Position numbers and translations under genes: made by a program
NCBI GenBank assembly: GCA_013139345.1
Contig: WTAY01000091.1
Span: 1-32,418, forward strand
Direction of reading: 5' to 3'
From: Methylophaga sp.
Lineage (GTDB): Bacteria; Pseudomonadota; Gammaproteobacteria; Nitrosococcales; Methylophagaceae
DNA length: 32,418 bases
The notes under the pieces: model-generated
Database searches by the model: none
What the model was told of the DNA's origin: nothing
Seen by the model: the letters and a program-made list of their open reading frames with translations, nothing else
Shown: in pieces, positions 17,830 through 25,764 of the stretch
Numbering within the stretch: position 1 is the stretch's first letter
Layout: every line of letters begins with the position of its first letter

Positions 17830-18485
17830 TGGCAGCAGAAATAACGGTTCTTCTTGTTGATGATCACATTGCCGTACGTGAAGGTTATCGCTTATTACTG
17901 GCTCAATTTGATATTACGGTTATTGCCGAAGCGGATAGTGGTGAAAAAGCATTTAATGAATATCAAAGGCACAAACCCAACATTGTATTGATGGATTTAT
18001 CTATTAACGGTATGAATGGTCTGGATAGTATTGCTCGAATTATTTTGCACTATCCTGATGCTCGTATCATCGCGTTGTCTATGCATGATAATACCAATTT
18101 TGTCTCCAGATCGATTGAGAATGGTGCAATGGGTTATGTGCTAAAAAGTAATCCTTCCACAGTCTTACTTAAGGCGATTCATCAGGTTCACTACCACGCA
18201 AAAAAGTTTCTTTGCCCAGAGGTTTCTACACTTATTGCAATGCAGCATGTCAGGCCATCTGACGACAAAATAGCAAGTTTGACGACGCGAGAATATGCTG
18301 TTTTTTTACTCTTAACTGAAGGAAAAACACGCAATGAGATTGCCAGTTCATTATCGCTTAGCACGGGTACAGTCTCTAATAACAAAGTGCGAATTATGCA
18401 AAAACTAGCTGTTAACAACATGGTTGATTTATTAAAAATCGCACTGGAACATAAGACCCTTAAACACAATCAGATTATTCAATAA
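17829..18485 (+). CDS. LuxR/NarL-family response regulator (MoxX-like)
   Basis: This is the DNA-binding partner of the preceding kinase; the two genes share one base (TGATG). The 218-residue product has a receiver domain (about 5-120) with the acidic pair Asp11-Asp12 and the phospho-acceptor Asp56 in VLMDLSINGM. A LuxR-type helix-turn-helix lies in the last 65 residues (LTTREYAVFLLLTEGKTRNE, then IASSLSLSTGTVSNNKVRIM). Likely targets are the adjacent TonB receptor gene and the mxa/xoxF promoters, by analogy with MoxX in methanol-using bacteria; no binding site can be proven from this window. A weak TAGGA/TCCTA hairpin lies just after the gene. Confidence 0.87.
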   Translation: MAAEITVLLVDDHIAVREGYRLLLAQFDITVIAEADSGEKAFNEYQRHKPNIVLMDLSINGMNGLDSIARIILHYPDARIIALSMHDNTNFVSRSIENGAMGYVLKSNPSTVLLKAIHQVHYHAKKFLCPEVSTLIAMQHVRPSDDKIASLTTREYAVFLLLTEGKTRNEIASSLSLSTGTVSNNKVRIMQKLAVNNMVDLLKIALEHKTLKHNQIIQ

Positions 18486-18599
18486 TTACTATTTAGGACT
18501 TTCTCCTAGCTAAAACAGTTAACTCTGCATCACTCTTTTCCACCTCTCTTTCCGTATGATTTCAATGTGCAAAAAACATATTTTAATTAAGGAAAAACG

Positions 18600-20966
18600 A
18601 TGCAATTTAAACGCCACAAACTCTCGCTGTTAATTCATAGCGCAATGCTATTATCAGCGATATCAACCACCTCTCTCGCAAACAGTAACAACCCAGCCTC
18701 AGCAATGGAATTACCAACATTAAGCGTTATCAGCACTACGCCACTGCCTGGCATTGGAGTTCCCGTTGAAGACTATGCTGGAAATATTAAAGTCATTAGT
18801 GCCGAAACCATTGAAAATGAAAACGCACTAGATATGGCTGAATTAATGTTTAAAAACATAGGGAGCATTGACATTAATTCAGCACAAAACAATCCTTATC
18901 AAAATGATGTTAATTACCGTGGTTTTCTAGCTTCTCCCCTTGTCGGTAGCGCCATTGGTCTTTCCGTTTATGTTGATGGACAACGTGTTAACGAAGGGTT
19001 TGGCGACACCTTAAACTGGGATCTCATTCCCGACTTTGCATTGTCCAATATTGTGCTTATCCCCGGTTCTAATCCTTTATTTGGTTTAAATACATTAGGG
19101 GGAGCAATATCAGTACATACCAAAAATGGCTTTAATTTTGAAGGAACAGAAGTCGAGCTCTCAGCAGGTGAAAATGGGCGACGTCAAGGCACTATTCAAC
19201 ATGGCGGCAACAGTGGCAATGTTGATTGGTATGTTGGCGCAACTAAGTTTGAAGAAGATGGCTGGCGTGTTAACTCTCCATCAGATGTAAAACAGTTCTT
19301 CGGTAAAGTGGGCTGGGAATCAGATACAACCGATTTAGACCTAAGCTACACCCATGTTGACACAGATTTGATCGGTAATGGTTTTGTTGCAGAAAGTCGC
19401 CTAAATAGCCAAGGCAGGGATGCGATTCATTCCTACCCTGATCAAACTGAAAATAAAATGGACAATCTTAACCTGAATGCCTCTCATTGGCTCAATGATA
19501 ATACACTGGTGGCCGCCAATGCTTTTTATCGAAATTATAAAAGAAAAACCTTGAATGGAGATGTTGAAATTGGCTGTGCAGTTGATGTAGCTGCATTGGG
19601 TGATGATTTTGAAGCTGAAGATACACATCTCACCTCTTGTATTCCGGGAGCAAGCGCTGCTGGGACTCAATATGAAGATGATCTAGGTGTTATACAAACG
19701 GCTATTGCGGCTGATGAATTTGAAGTTGAAATAGAAGGTGAAGAACGCCGCACTGAAACTGAAACAGATTCATGGGGTACTAGTTTACAGTTTACACACA
19801 GTCATCAAATTGCATCCATGGATAATCAATGGACAATAGGTGCAAGCTATGACAAAGCAGAGACAGACTTCCTTAGTATTGAAGCTGAAGAAGGTGATGT
19901 AGATCTAAGTAACGGAACAATCATCGCTGGCACAGTAGATGAGGCTGAAGTTGGTGTCGATATTAAAACAGAGCGTATCAATTATGCCTTAATGATTTCT
20001 GACACCTTAAATTTATCAGATAAAACAGCATTAACACTAGCTGGACGTTATCAACATTCTGAAGTAAAAATTGATAATTTTAATCCTGGTGATGAAAAAC
20101 TAGAGGGTGACCATTCATTTTCACGCTTTAGCCCGGCGGTATCATTGAGCCATAAATTACAAGAAGATGTAACACTATACGGAAGCTATAACGAAAGTTT
20201 TAGAACACCAACGGCTGCCGAACTAACCTGTGCCGATCCTAATGATCCTTGTAAATTACCTAACTCATTTGTTGCCGATCCACCACTTGATCCTGTTATC
20301 GGTAAAACCATAGAAATCGGGGCTCGCGGTAAATTAGTCTCATCAATCAATTGGTCTATTGCTGCTTTTAGAACAGAATTAGAAGATGATCTATTGTTCA
20401 CACTTGCTGATAATGCCGGTGGTGGTTATTTTATTAATGTTGATGAAACTCGCCGCCAAGGTCTTGAGCTTGGTTTAGATGGCAAAGTAAATAGCTTAAA
20501 CTGGTATGGTAACTATAGTTTTATTGATGCCACATTTGAATCTGATGAAACATTAGCCAGCGTCGTTGACCCAAATGGCATTAACGTGCAAGCAGGTGAC
20601 CAATTGCCGGCGATTCCTCGCCATAACATCAAGCTTGGGGCTGATTATGCATTCACACCAACATTTAATATGGGTGCAAGCATGCAATATGCTGGCAGCA
20701 GCTATATGCGAGGCGATGAAGGCAATGAGCTACCTAAAATTAATAGTTACACAACGTTCAACCTCAATGCGCGTTACAAACCACATAAAATGGTTCAACT
20801 GTGGGCTAAAGTTGATAATGTATTTGATCGTGAATATGAAAATTCGGGCATTAGAAACTTTAATTTTTATGAGCTACCTGAGGATGGTGAAGTAATCCAA
20901 GAAGAACGCTTTGTTTCACCTGGCGCGCCACGCTCATTCTGGGCAGGTGTAAAAGTAAGTTTTTAA
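18600..20966 (+). CDS. TonB-dependent outer-membrane receptor, candidate lanthanide-chelate importer
   Basis: This is an outer-membrane beta-barrel that should import a chelated metal or another scarce ligand using TonB energy. The 788-residue product has a signal peptide (about 1-27, ending SLA), a plug domain (about 40-175: VSVY-type strands, NPLFGLNTLGGAISVHTKNG) and a 22-strand-type barrel ending in Phe (AGVKVSF). Barrel loops about 320-460 are strongly acidic (e.g. DEFEVEIEGEE, EAEEGDVDL) and contain two cysteines; another loop has CADPNDPC. AAGGAA precedes the ATG and a strong terminator follows. Context with a two-component system, mxa genes and xoxF suggests lanthanide uptake, as for LutH- or LanA-type receptors. 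Iron, copper or cobalamin remain possible. Confidence 0.85.
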   Translation: MQFKRHKLSLLIHSAMLLSAISTTSLANSNNPASAMELPTLSVISTTPLPGIGVPVEDYAGNIKVISAETIENENALDMAELMFKNIGSIDINSAQNNPYQNDVNYRGFLASPLVGSAIGLSVYVDGQRVNEGFGDTLNWDLIPDFALSNIVLIPGSNPLFGLNTLGGAISVHTKNGFNFEGTEVELSAGENGRRQGTIQHGGNSGNVDWYVGATKFEEDGWRVNSPSDVKQFFGKVGWESDTTDLDLSYTHVDTDLIGNGFVAESRLNSQGRDAIHSYPDQTENKMDNLNLNASHWLNDNTLVAANAFYRNYKRKTLNGDVEIGCAVDVAALGDDFEAEDTHLTSCIPGASAAGTQYEDDLGVIQTAIAADEFEVEIEGEERRTETETDSWGTSLQFTHSHQIASMDNQWTIGASYDKAETDFLSIEAEEGDVDLSNGTIIAGTVDEAEVGVDIKTERINYALMISDTLNLSDKTALTLAGRYQHSEVKIDNFNPGDEKLEGDHSFSRFSPAVSLSHKLQEDVTLYGSYNESFRTPTAAELTCADPNDPCKLPNSFVADPPLDPVIGKTIEIGARGKLVSSINWSIAAFRTELEDDLLFTLADNAGGGYFINVDETRRQGLELGLDGKVNSLNWYGNYSFIDATFESDETLASVVDPNGINVQAGDQLPAIPRHNIKLGADYAFTPTFNMGASMQYAGSSYMRGDEGNELPKINSYTTFNLNARYKPHKMVQLWAKVDNVFDREYENSGIRNFNFYELPEDGEVIQEERFVSPGAPRSFWAGVKVSF

Positions 20967-21026
20967 CATAAACAACTTAGGACTAAATCATAGTTTTTGA
21001 ACGATTAATTCTGATTTATAGTAACG

Positions 21027-21070
21027 ATGAAGCAGATAAAATAACTACAGTTTATTGAATTCAGCTTCAT
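21027..21070 (+). promoter_or_regulatory. Stem-loop in the leader of the SoxYZ-like gene
   Basis: ATGAAGC (21027-21033) and GCTTCAT (21064-21070) pair over 7 bp and enclose a weaker inner stem. The structure lies 17 bases upstream of an intrinsic terminator, which itself sits immediately before the ribosome site. A weak -10-like TATAGT at 21017-21022 could start a transcript exactly at this stem-loop. The whole may be an attenuator-type leader. This is inferred. Confidence 0.3.
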
Positions 21071-21086
21071 TAAATGTCTCATGTTT

Positions 21087-21115
21087 GGCCAGATAATTTA
21101 TCTGGCCTTTTTTTT
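21087..21115 (+). terminator. Intrinsic terminator between the TonB receptor and the SoxYZ-like gene
   Basis: GGCCAGATAA pairs with TTATCTGGCC (21087-21107), followed by eight T (21108-21115). The hairpin is strong and canonical. It ends only 16 bases before the next start codon, with the ribosome site GAGGAA in between. There is therefore no room for a promoter downstream of it. Confidence 0.9.
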
Positions 21116-21131
21116 AATTGAGGAATTTAGA

Positions 21132-21932
21132 ATGGCCATCTCACTTAAATACTCACTCACTCTCATTCTTATTTTTTTATCACTGAATCAACGCTGCATC
21201 GCCGATGACAGCGATACAACTCGTGTTTGGCAACAATTAAAACATGAATATTTTGGTCATCGACTTATCAGTGATAACGCCACTGATCTATTATTTATTG
21301 AGGTCCCCAACAAGGTTGAAGATGCAGCGATCATGCCCATCACCATAAAATCACTCTCAGCCCAGACACCTCAACATCATATAAAAACATTACACTTAAT
21401 TGTTGATAATAACCCTCAGCCTTACTCTGCTGAATTTCACCTTTCACCTAAACTTGGTCCGATTAATATCTCAACCCGAATTAGAATGGATAACTTCAGC
21501 AATGTACGAGTCATTGCAGAAATGAATGATAATAGCTTACATATGGTAAATCGCTTCGTCATCGCCTCTGGCGGTTGCTCTGCTCCAGCAAGTAAAGACC
21601 CTGAAAAATCTCTCGCTAGACTAGGCAAGGTGAAAATGCGAATGCGTGAACCAATTATTGGTCAAGAAACAACCGTACAAATCATTGTCAGCCACCCCAA
21701 CTCAAGTGGCATGCAATTTAACAAAGCATCACGCCAGTTTATTCCCGCTCATTATGTCACCGATATTAATATCAGCTTTAATGATGAAGCCTTGCTAACA
21801 GTTAAGACAGGCATCACTCTCAGCGAAGATCCCAGTATTCGATTTACGTTTACCCCTCAAGTGTCAGGAACCTTAACTGCCAAAATTATCGACAGTAAGC
21901 AAACAATCTACCTTGTTGAAAAGAAAATATAA
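21132..21932 (+). CDS. Quinoprotein dehydrogenase-associated SoxYZ-like fusion carrier
   Basis: The roughly 266-residue periplasmic protein has a signal peptide (about 1-24). An N-terminal SoxY-like domain (about 30-160) ends in the carrier motif GGCSAP, with Cys149. A SoxZ-like immunoglobulin-fold domain follows (about 165-266: VKMRMREPIIGQETTVQIIV, then ISFNDEALLTVKTGITLSED). In the Sox system SoxY and SoxZ are separate and the SoxY cysteine carries the sulfur substrate. Fused forms are known as a family encoded near PQQ-dependent dehydrogenases, and their role is not settled. The start is ATG 21132, with GAGGAA 6 to 8 bases before it; an upstream in-frame start at 21081 would run through the terminator. 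It lies opposite mxaL and near xoxF. Confidence 0.82.
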   Translation: MAISLKYSLTLILIFLSLNQRCIADDSDTTRVWQQLKHEYFGHRLISDNATDLLFIEVPNKVEDAAIMPITIKSLSAQTPQHHIKTLHLIVDNNPQPYSAEFHLSPKLGPINISTRIRMDNFSNVRVIAEMNDNSLHMVNRFVIASGGCSAPASKDPEKSLARLGKVKMRMREPIIGQETTVQIIVSHPNSSGMQFNKASRQFIPAHYVTDINISFNDEALLTVKTGITLSEDPSIRFTFTPQVSGTLTAKIIDSKQTIYLVEKKI

Positions 21933-22007
21933 CCCGTCGGGAGTTTATCCCATAAAACATCAGGCATTACCCTCAATTCCTTTTGAGCCAAAACATCTAT
22001 AATAAAC

Positions 22008-22115
22008 ATTCGTTTTTCAGAACAGTACTCTAAACACTTTGTACAAAACGATATTCTCCCATTGCTTATTCTCAATAATAAGTTTAGGCCAGGCTTCTCG
22101 CCTGGCTTTTTTTTT
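22008..22115 (+). ncRNA. Possible small RNA ending in a strong terminator
   Basis: The gap between the SoxYZ-like stop and the convergent mxaL holds TATAAT at 21998-22003 and then about 105 bases without a credible reading frame, ending in an intrinsic terminator. This promoter-to-terminator layout could encode a small RNA. The -35 region is poor, and the stretch may simply be a long 3' untranslated region of the SoxYZ-like gene. Confidence 0.2.
22088..22115 (+). terminator. Intrinsic terminator downstream of the SoxYZ-like gene
   Basis: GCCAGGC (22088-22094) pairs with GCCTGGC (22100-22106) around TTCTC, followed by nine T on the plus strand. It stops plus-strand transcripts before they enter the convergent mxa operon. 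Confidence 0.9.
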
Positions 22116-22149
22116 ACTTTTTTCTAAGAGATAAGCCAGCTTGATATTT

Positions 22150-23160
22150 TCAATTTAGACTACGCCTAACCCACCGCCAAACACCGAATGACCTAATCAC
22201 CTGCCAAAACCAACCCAGCAATACCAGAACGGTCGCCAGCAAACCATAAATCCAACGCGCATCACGATCTGCTATCGCATACTTGCGATATTCCACATTA
22301 TTTAAAGCATTGATGGCATCTCTGGGGGTATGCACTCGGGCTAAATCATAGCCAATAGCTTTAGAAATAGTTTGCATCACTTTTCTGCCATAGCTTGATT
22401 GGTGTTCTCTTACCCTATCTAACACTCCTTCTAATGCTTTTTCGCCAGGCGATAGGGTGCGTACATAGGCTAATAAGTCGGGATAGTTGCCTTGTAATAC
22501 GGCTTCTTCTTTTGTCCAATAGCCTATAATTTCATCGCGTTCATTAAATCTGGGGATGGGCTGTAAGGCATCACCGCCGACACCGAGCAATAGCCCTTTT
22601 ATTTGCCCTCGTCGTTTTATCAATGCATTCACATACGGTATATCTTTATGCGGCGCTTCATCGCCATCGGTAATAAAAACAAGGTTAAGATCGCGTTGCT
22701 TGGCATCATCTGTTGCCATGGCGATGGTTTCTGTCAGCAGTGAGTCACCAATCCACCGCATGCGTCTATCCAATCCAGTGACCATTTTTTCTATTGCAGG
22801 AAAGTGCCTACACACTTCTAGCGGTTCAAATAACATCACTGCTTCATCGCCTGCAAATAAGCTAACAGCAACGCGTGAACCACAGGGCAAGCTTGCCATG
22901 CTTTCTCGCACGGCAATTTTGGCTAAGGTGAACCTGTCCGTTTGTGGCTTGGGATAATTCACATCAGTGACATTCATACTTTCGCTGATGTCGATAACGA
23001 ATAAGGTATCTTGCACGAGGCTATTGAGCTTCATTTGGGGGTTAAACCAAACAGGCGCTAATGCAATGGCGGCGAGAATATAAAATACTCCGCCATTTTG
23101 AATAGCATGCCGTAAATGAACACGGAAATGCCCCCACCAATGCTTGAAGTTATGGTGCAT
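22150..23160 (-). CDS. mxaL: VWA-domain methanol dehydrogenase maturation protein MxaL
   Basis: MxaL is one of the Mxa proteins (A, C, K, L) linked by genetics in other methylotrophs to metal insertion into methanol dehydrogenase. The 336-residue product has an N-terminal membrane segment (about 24-40), a von Willebrand A domain with an intact metal-binding DxSxS motif (Asp57, Ser59, Ser61 in VIDISESM) facing the periplasm, and a C-terminal membrane segment (about 305-325). It is the last gene of mxaRSACKL, 50 bases after mxaK, with GAAAGGG before its ATG. In methylobacteria mxaD, E, H and B follow mxaL; here convergent genes follow instead. Confidence 0.85.
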   Translation of the reverse strand: MHHNFKHWWGHFRVHLRHAIQNGGVFYILAAIALAPVWFNPQMKLNSLVQDTLFVIDISESMNVTDVNYPKPQTDRFTLAKIAVRESMASLPCGSRVAVSLFAGDEAVMLFEPLEVCRHFPAIEKMVTGLDRRMRWIGDSLLTETIAMATDDAKQRDLNLVFITDGDEAPHKDIPYVNALIKRRGQIKGLLLGVGGDALQPIPRFNERDEIIGYWTKEEAVLQGNYPDLLAYVRTLSPGEKALEGVLDRVREHQSSYGRKVMQTISKAIGYDLARVHTPRDAINALNNVEYRKYAIADRDARWIYGLLATVLVLLGWFWQVIRSFGVWRWVRRSLN

Positions 23161-23210
23161 TATAAAAACCCTTTCAAGAAGGAGAAGGCTACCTTTAATA
23201 GATTCAACAT

Positions 23211-23807
23211 TTAAGGCAGGCCTCGGCGTGTATTATCTTTCATTAACGCACGTCCATTTTGCTTAAAGGGATCAATACCAATGGTGTAACCATCTATCAT
23301 AGCACTGCCCGCACCGCGTTTTTGTGGACTGATTCTATCAAGTCGTTCTAAGTTATAACGCGCTGCATAGAAGTCAGGCTCAAGGCGTAATGCTCCTTTA
23401 TAATATTCTCGTGCTAATAGGATTCGAGCAACCAAATGTCGGCTACCATGGGCGTCATCTAAATCAGCTTCGGCTGTGTTGGCATATAAATTCCCCAGCG
23501 CGTGTTTTGCTAAGGCTTGTAGGTGTGTAGCATTGCTGGCTTCAGCTACATCAAACGCTTTTACGGCGCGGGCTAGTTTACCTTCATTGACCAATAAATA
23601 GCCCATGCTATAGGCTTCAAGCGTATTGTCATTAGTTAATTCATGGGTGAGTAGAGATTGATCAGCGTAGGCAGTATTTAATCGCACTGCTTGTTGCCAT
23701 TGACTAAAGAAAAACACGGCCACAAGACAAGATACTGCCGCTGCCGCTAAGATAATATGGGGGAAGTAGTCTAATAAATATTGCCTGAATTTAATTCGTT
23801 TATTCAT
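23211..23807 (-). CDS. mxaK: Methanol dehydrogenase maturation protein MxaK
   Basis: The roughly 198-residue product has one N-terminal membrane segment (about 20-38). A periplasmic helical region resembling tetratricopeptide repeats follows (AYSMGYLLVNEGKLARAVKA; ALAKHALGNLYANT; ARYNLERLDR). It is probably a scaffold between the two VWA proteins MxaC and MxaL, whose genes flank it; that role is inferred. MxaK is poorly conserved, so the name rests mainly on position and architecture. The start is ATG 23807, 4 bases after the mxaC stop, with GGAGAA upstream inside the mxaC end; an earlier in-frame ATG at 23837 would overlap mxaC. Confidence 0.75.
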   Translation of the reverse strand: MNKRIKFRQYLLDYFPHIILAAAAVSCLVAVFFFSQWQQAVRLNTAYADQSLLTHELTNDNTLEAYSMGYLLVNEGKLARAVKAFDVAEASNATHLQALAKHALGNLYANTAEADLDDAHGSRHLVARILLAREYYKGALRLEPDFYAARYNLERLDRISPQKRGAGSAMIDGYTIGIDPFKQNGRALMKDNTRRGLP

Positions 23808-23811
23808 GTAC

Positions 23812-24816
23812 TTATTTTCTCCAAGCCTTGATTTCAATTTGCTTTAACCAAAACAATACACCAAGAAATAGCATGGCGATCATATAAAAATAAACGGCAT
23901 AATCTTGTCTTGGTAAGCGAAATTCATAGCGGGTGGATTTATTGGTTGCCCTCCCTATTTCTGCCACTGCTCGTTGCAAGCCTTGCTCGCTATTCACTTC
24001 AAATGCTTGATAGGGCATGCCCAGCGATAGGAAGAGTTGATTTAATGCCACATTGGGATCGACCGCGCCTTCATCTTTGCTGATGTCCTCTTCAAATTCC
24101 AAGGAAAAATCATAGCCCGTATGCACATAGATCCACATCAATTCTGCTTGATATTCTTTGAAGCGTTCTCGCAATATTTCTTTGTCTTCTTCTTTGATTT
24201 TAGTATCACCATCCGACACCAATAAAATCAGTCGTGTTGCTGTGTAGGGTCTATCTTGAAAATAATCCAAGCCCATTTCTAAGGCACGATGCAAAGCGGT
24301 GAAACCTGAGCTATTGCCTTCTGCACTTTTCAATGCTGCGCGCGCCAGCTCTCTATCGGCTGATAATGGGGCTACCGCGATTGGTGAGGCATTAAACACC
24401 ACCACACCAAAGGTATCGCCGGGGCGTTGATCCATCAATTTAAGCAATACGGTGCGTGATGCTTCTATTCGGCTGAGTGTCACTTTCCCCCGAGCGCGCT
24501 CGACGGGATCTTGCTCTTCTAAGCTTTCCGCCATGCTGCCACTGCGATCTAATACGATCACAATTTCAGCACCTTTGCCTGTTCTTGTTTGGGTGCCACC
24601 TTCGGTAAACGGTGCGGCGGCAGCAATCACTAAACTTACTAGCGTTAACACAGCCAACATCCGCACGCCCCAACGCAATAAGTTAGACACCGTATCCTTC
24701 GTCCAATCTTCTAATCCCGGATAGCTAAACTGCTTCACCCCATAAGAAATTAACGGCAATAAGCAAAATGGCAGTAGCCATAATAATTCGGGCTTGAAAA
24801 AATGAAGAGCATTCAT
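23812..24816 (-). CDS. mxaC: VWA-domain methanol dehydrogenase maturation protein MxaC
   Basis: The 334-residue product has two N-terminal membrane segments (about 10-26 and 50-70) and a von Willebrand A domain with the intact metal site DRSGSM (Asp90, Ser92, Ser94). Downstream come SGFTALHRAL and LLVSDGDTKIKEED, and a C-terminal membrane segment (about 310-325). This is the BatA-like architecture of MoxR-associated operons. Genetic work in other methylotrophs ties MxaC to calcium insertion into MxaF; here the neighbouring dehydrogenase is lanthanide-type. The ATG follows directly after the mxaA stop (TAAATG), so translation is coupled. Confidence 0.87.
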   Translation of the reverse strand: MNALHFFKPELLWLLPFCLLPLISYGVKQFSYPGLEDWTKDTVSNLLRWGVRMLAVLTLVSLVIAAAAPFTEGGTQTRTGKGAEIVIVLDRSGSMAESLEEQDPVERARGKVTLSRIEASRTVLLKLMDQRPGDTFGVVVFNASPIAVAPLSADRELARAALKSAEGNSSGFTALHRALEMGLDYFQDRPYTATRLILLVSDGDTKIKEEDKEILRERFKEYQAELMWIYVHTGYDFSLEFEEDISKDEGAVDPNVALNQLFLSLGMPYQAFEVNSEQGLQRAVAEIGRATNKSTRYEFRLPRQDYAVYFYMIAMLFLGVLFWLKQIEIKAWRK

Positions 24817-25764
24817 TTACGATTTTCTTGCCGCATGTCTAAATAACCTTTCTGACACTGTTGCACGCTTAATCCACGCCATTGTCTCAGCCACAGAAAT
24901 ATTATGGTCTTGTGCGTTTGTCTCATGAAATGCACGCCATGAATCATCAAAAAATTGAGTAATCGTTTCTTTATCAACTGACAAATAAGGTGCTTTCTCA
25001 AATAATATATCGAGGGTATTCGGATATAAACTCTGACCTGAACTGCCTGCTAAACCTGCATGAATGGCGCGTAAATCATCTGCCGTGAATTGTGTTTGTT
25101 TTATTGTTTCTTGTTGGCGTAGTTGACGTGCCAATAAGGTCATCGCACCCGGATGGCGTGGCAGCCATTTAATACGATCTTGCAACCATAACCACGCTAG
25201 CGCCAACAATATTCCCAACACTAAATACAAGAAAGCCAGATTTAGGGGCATGGCTTCATCAAAACGAGGCGGGGTGATAATAGGGCGTAATGTTTCTTCT
25301 GACGTTAATTGCTCAGGCAACACCGGTGATAAATAAAAACCTTGCTCGGGAATGGTGATAATCAAGGGTTCTCGATCATCGTCGGCGACTTCTACGGCTA
25401 AGGTTTGCAAAATAATAGCCGGGATTTGAATTATTTGTGCTTCGCCAACCGTGCCGAAAAGCTGCCAGGTGAAATCAAGGCTAATGAATTCACGGTCATC
25501 GGCCAATTTTTCTTTATTTGCAGTGACATCACGTAAATCTAACCATGCATTAATCGGCCCTTGGAGTGGCACGCTGTTTAAATCAAAAATATAGCCTTGT
25601 TCTAAGGTGAATTCGGCATGCATGGTAATGATGTCGCCTAAGGTATAACCATGATTACGCATGTTAACGGTCACATTTACATCTGCCGAATTAATGGTGG
25701 TTCCCTCAGCAAACAGTGAGGTCATTATCAGTGATAACAATAAAAATAATAGTGATCTCATCAT
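24817..25764 (-). CDS. mxaA: Methanol dehydrogenase maturation protein MxaA
   Basis: The 315-residue product has a signal peptide (about 1-19), a periplasmic beta-rich domain (about 25-170; YTLGDIITMHAEFTLEQGY, then LQGPINAWLDLRDV, typical of MxaA), a membrane segment (about 180-198), and a cytoplasmic C-terminal region of about 115 residues with a folded helical pattern. MxaA mutants in other methylotrophs make calcium-free, inactive MDH. The start overlaps the mxaS stop by 4 bases and its stop abuts mxaC, so the whole cluster is likely translated in a coupled way. A DUF4381-type protein of a general Bat operon is the main alternative. Confidence 0.82.
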   Translation of the reverse strand: MMRSLLFLLLSLIMTSLFAEGTTINSADVNVTVNMRNHGYTLGDIITMHAEFTLEQGYIFDLNSVPLQGPINAWLDLRDVTANKEKLADDREFISLDFTWQLFGTVGEAQIIQIPAIILQTLAVEVADDDREPLIITIPEQGFYLSPVLPEQLTSEETLRPIITPPRFDEAMPLNLAFLYLVLGILLALAWLWLQDRIKWLPRHPGAMTLLARQLRQQETIKQTQFTADDLRAIHAGLAGSSGQSLYPNTLDILFEKAPYLSVDKETITQFFDDSWRAFHETNAQDHNISVAETMAWIKRATVSERLFRHAARKS

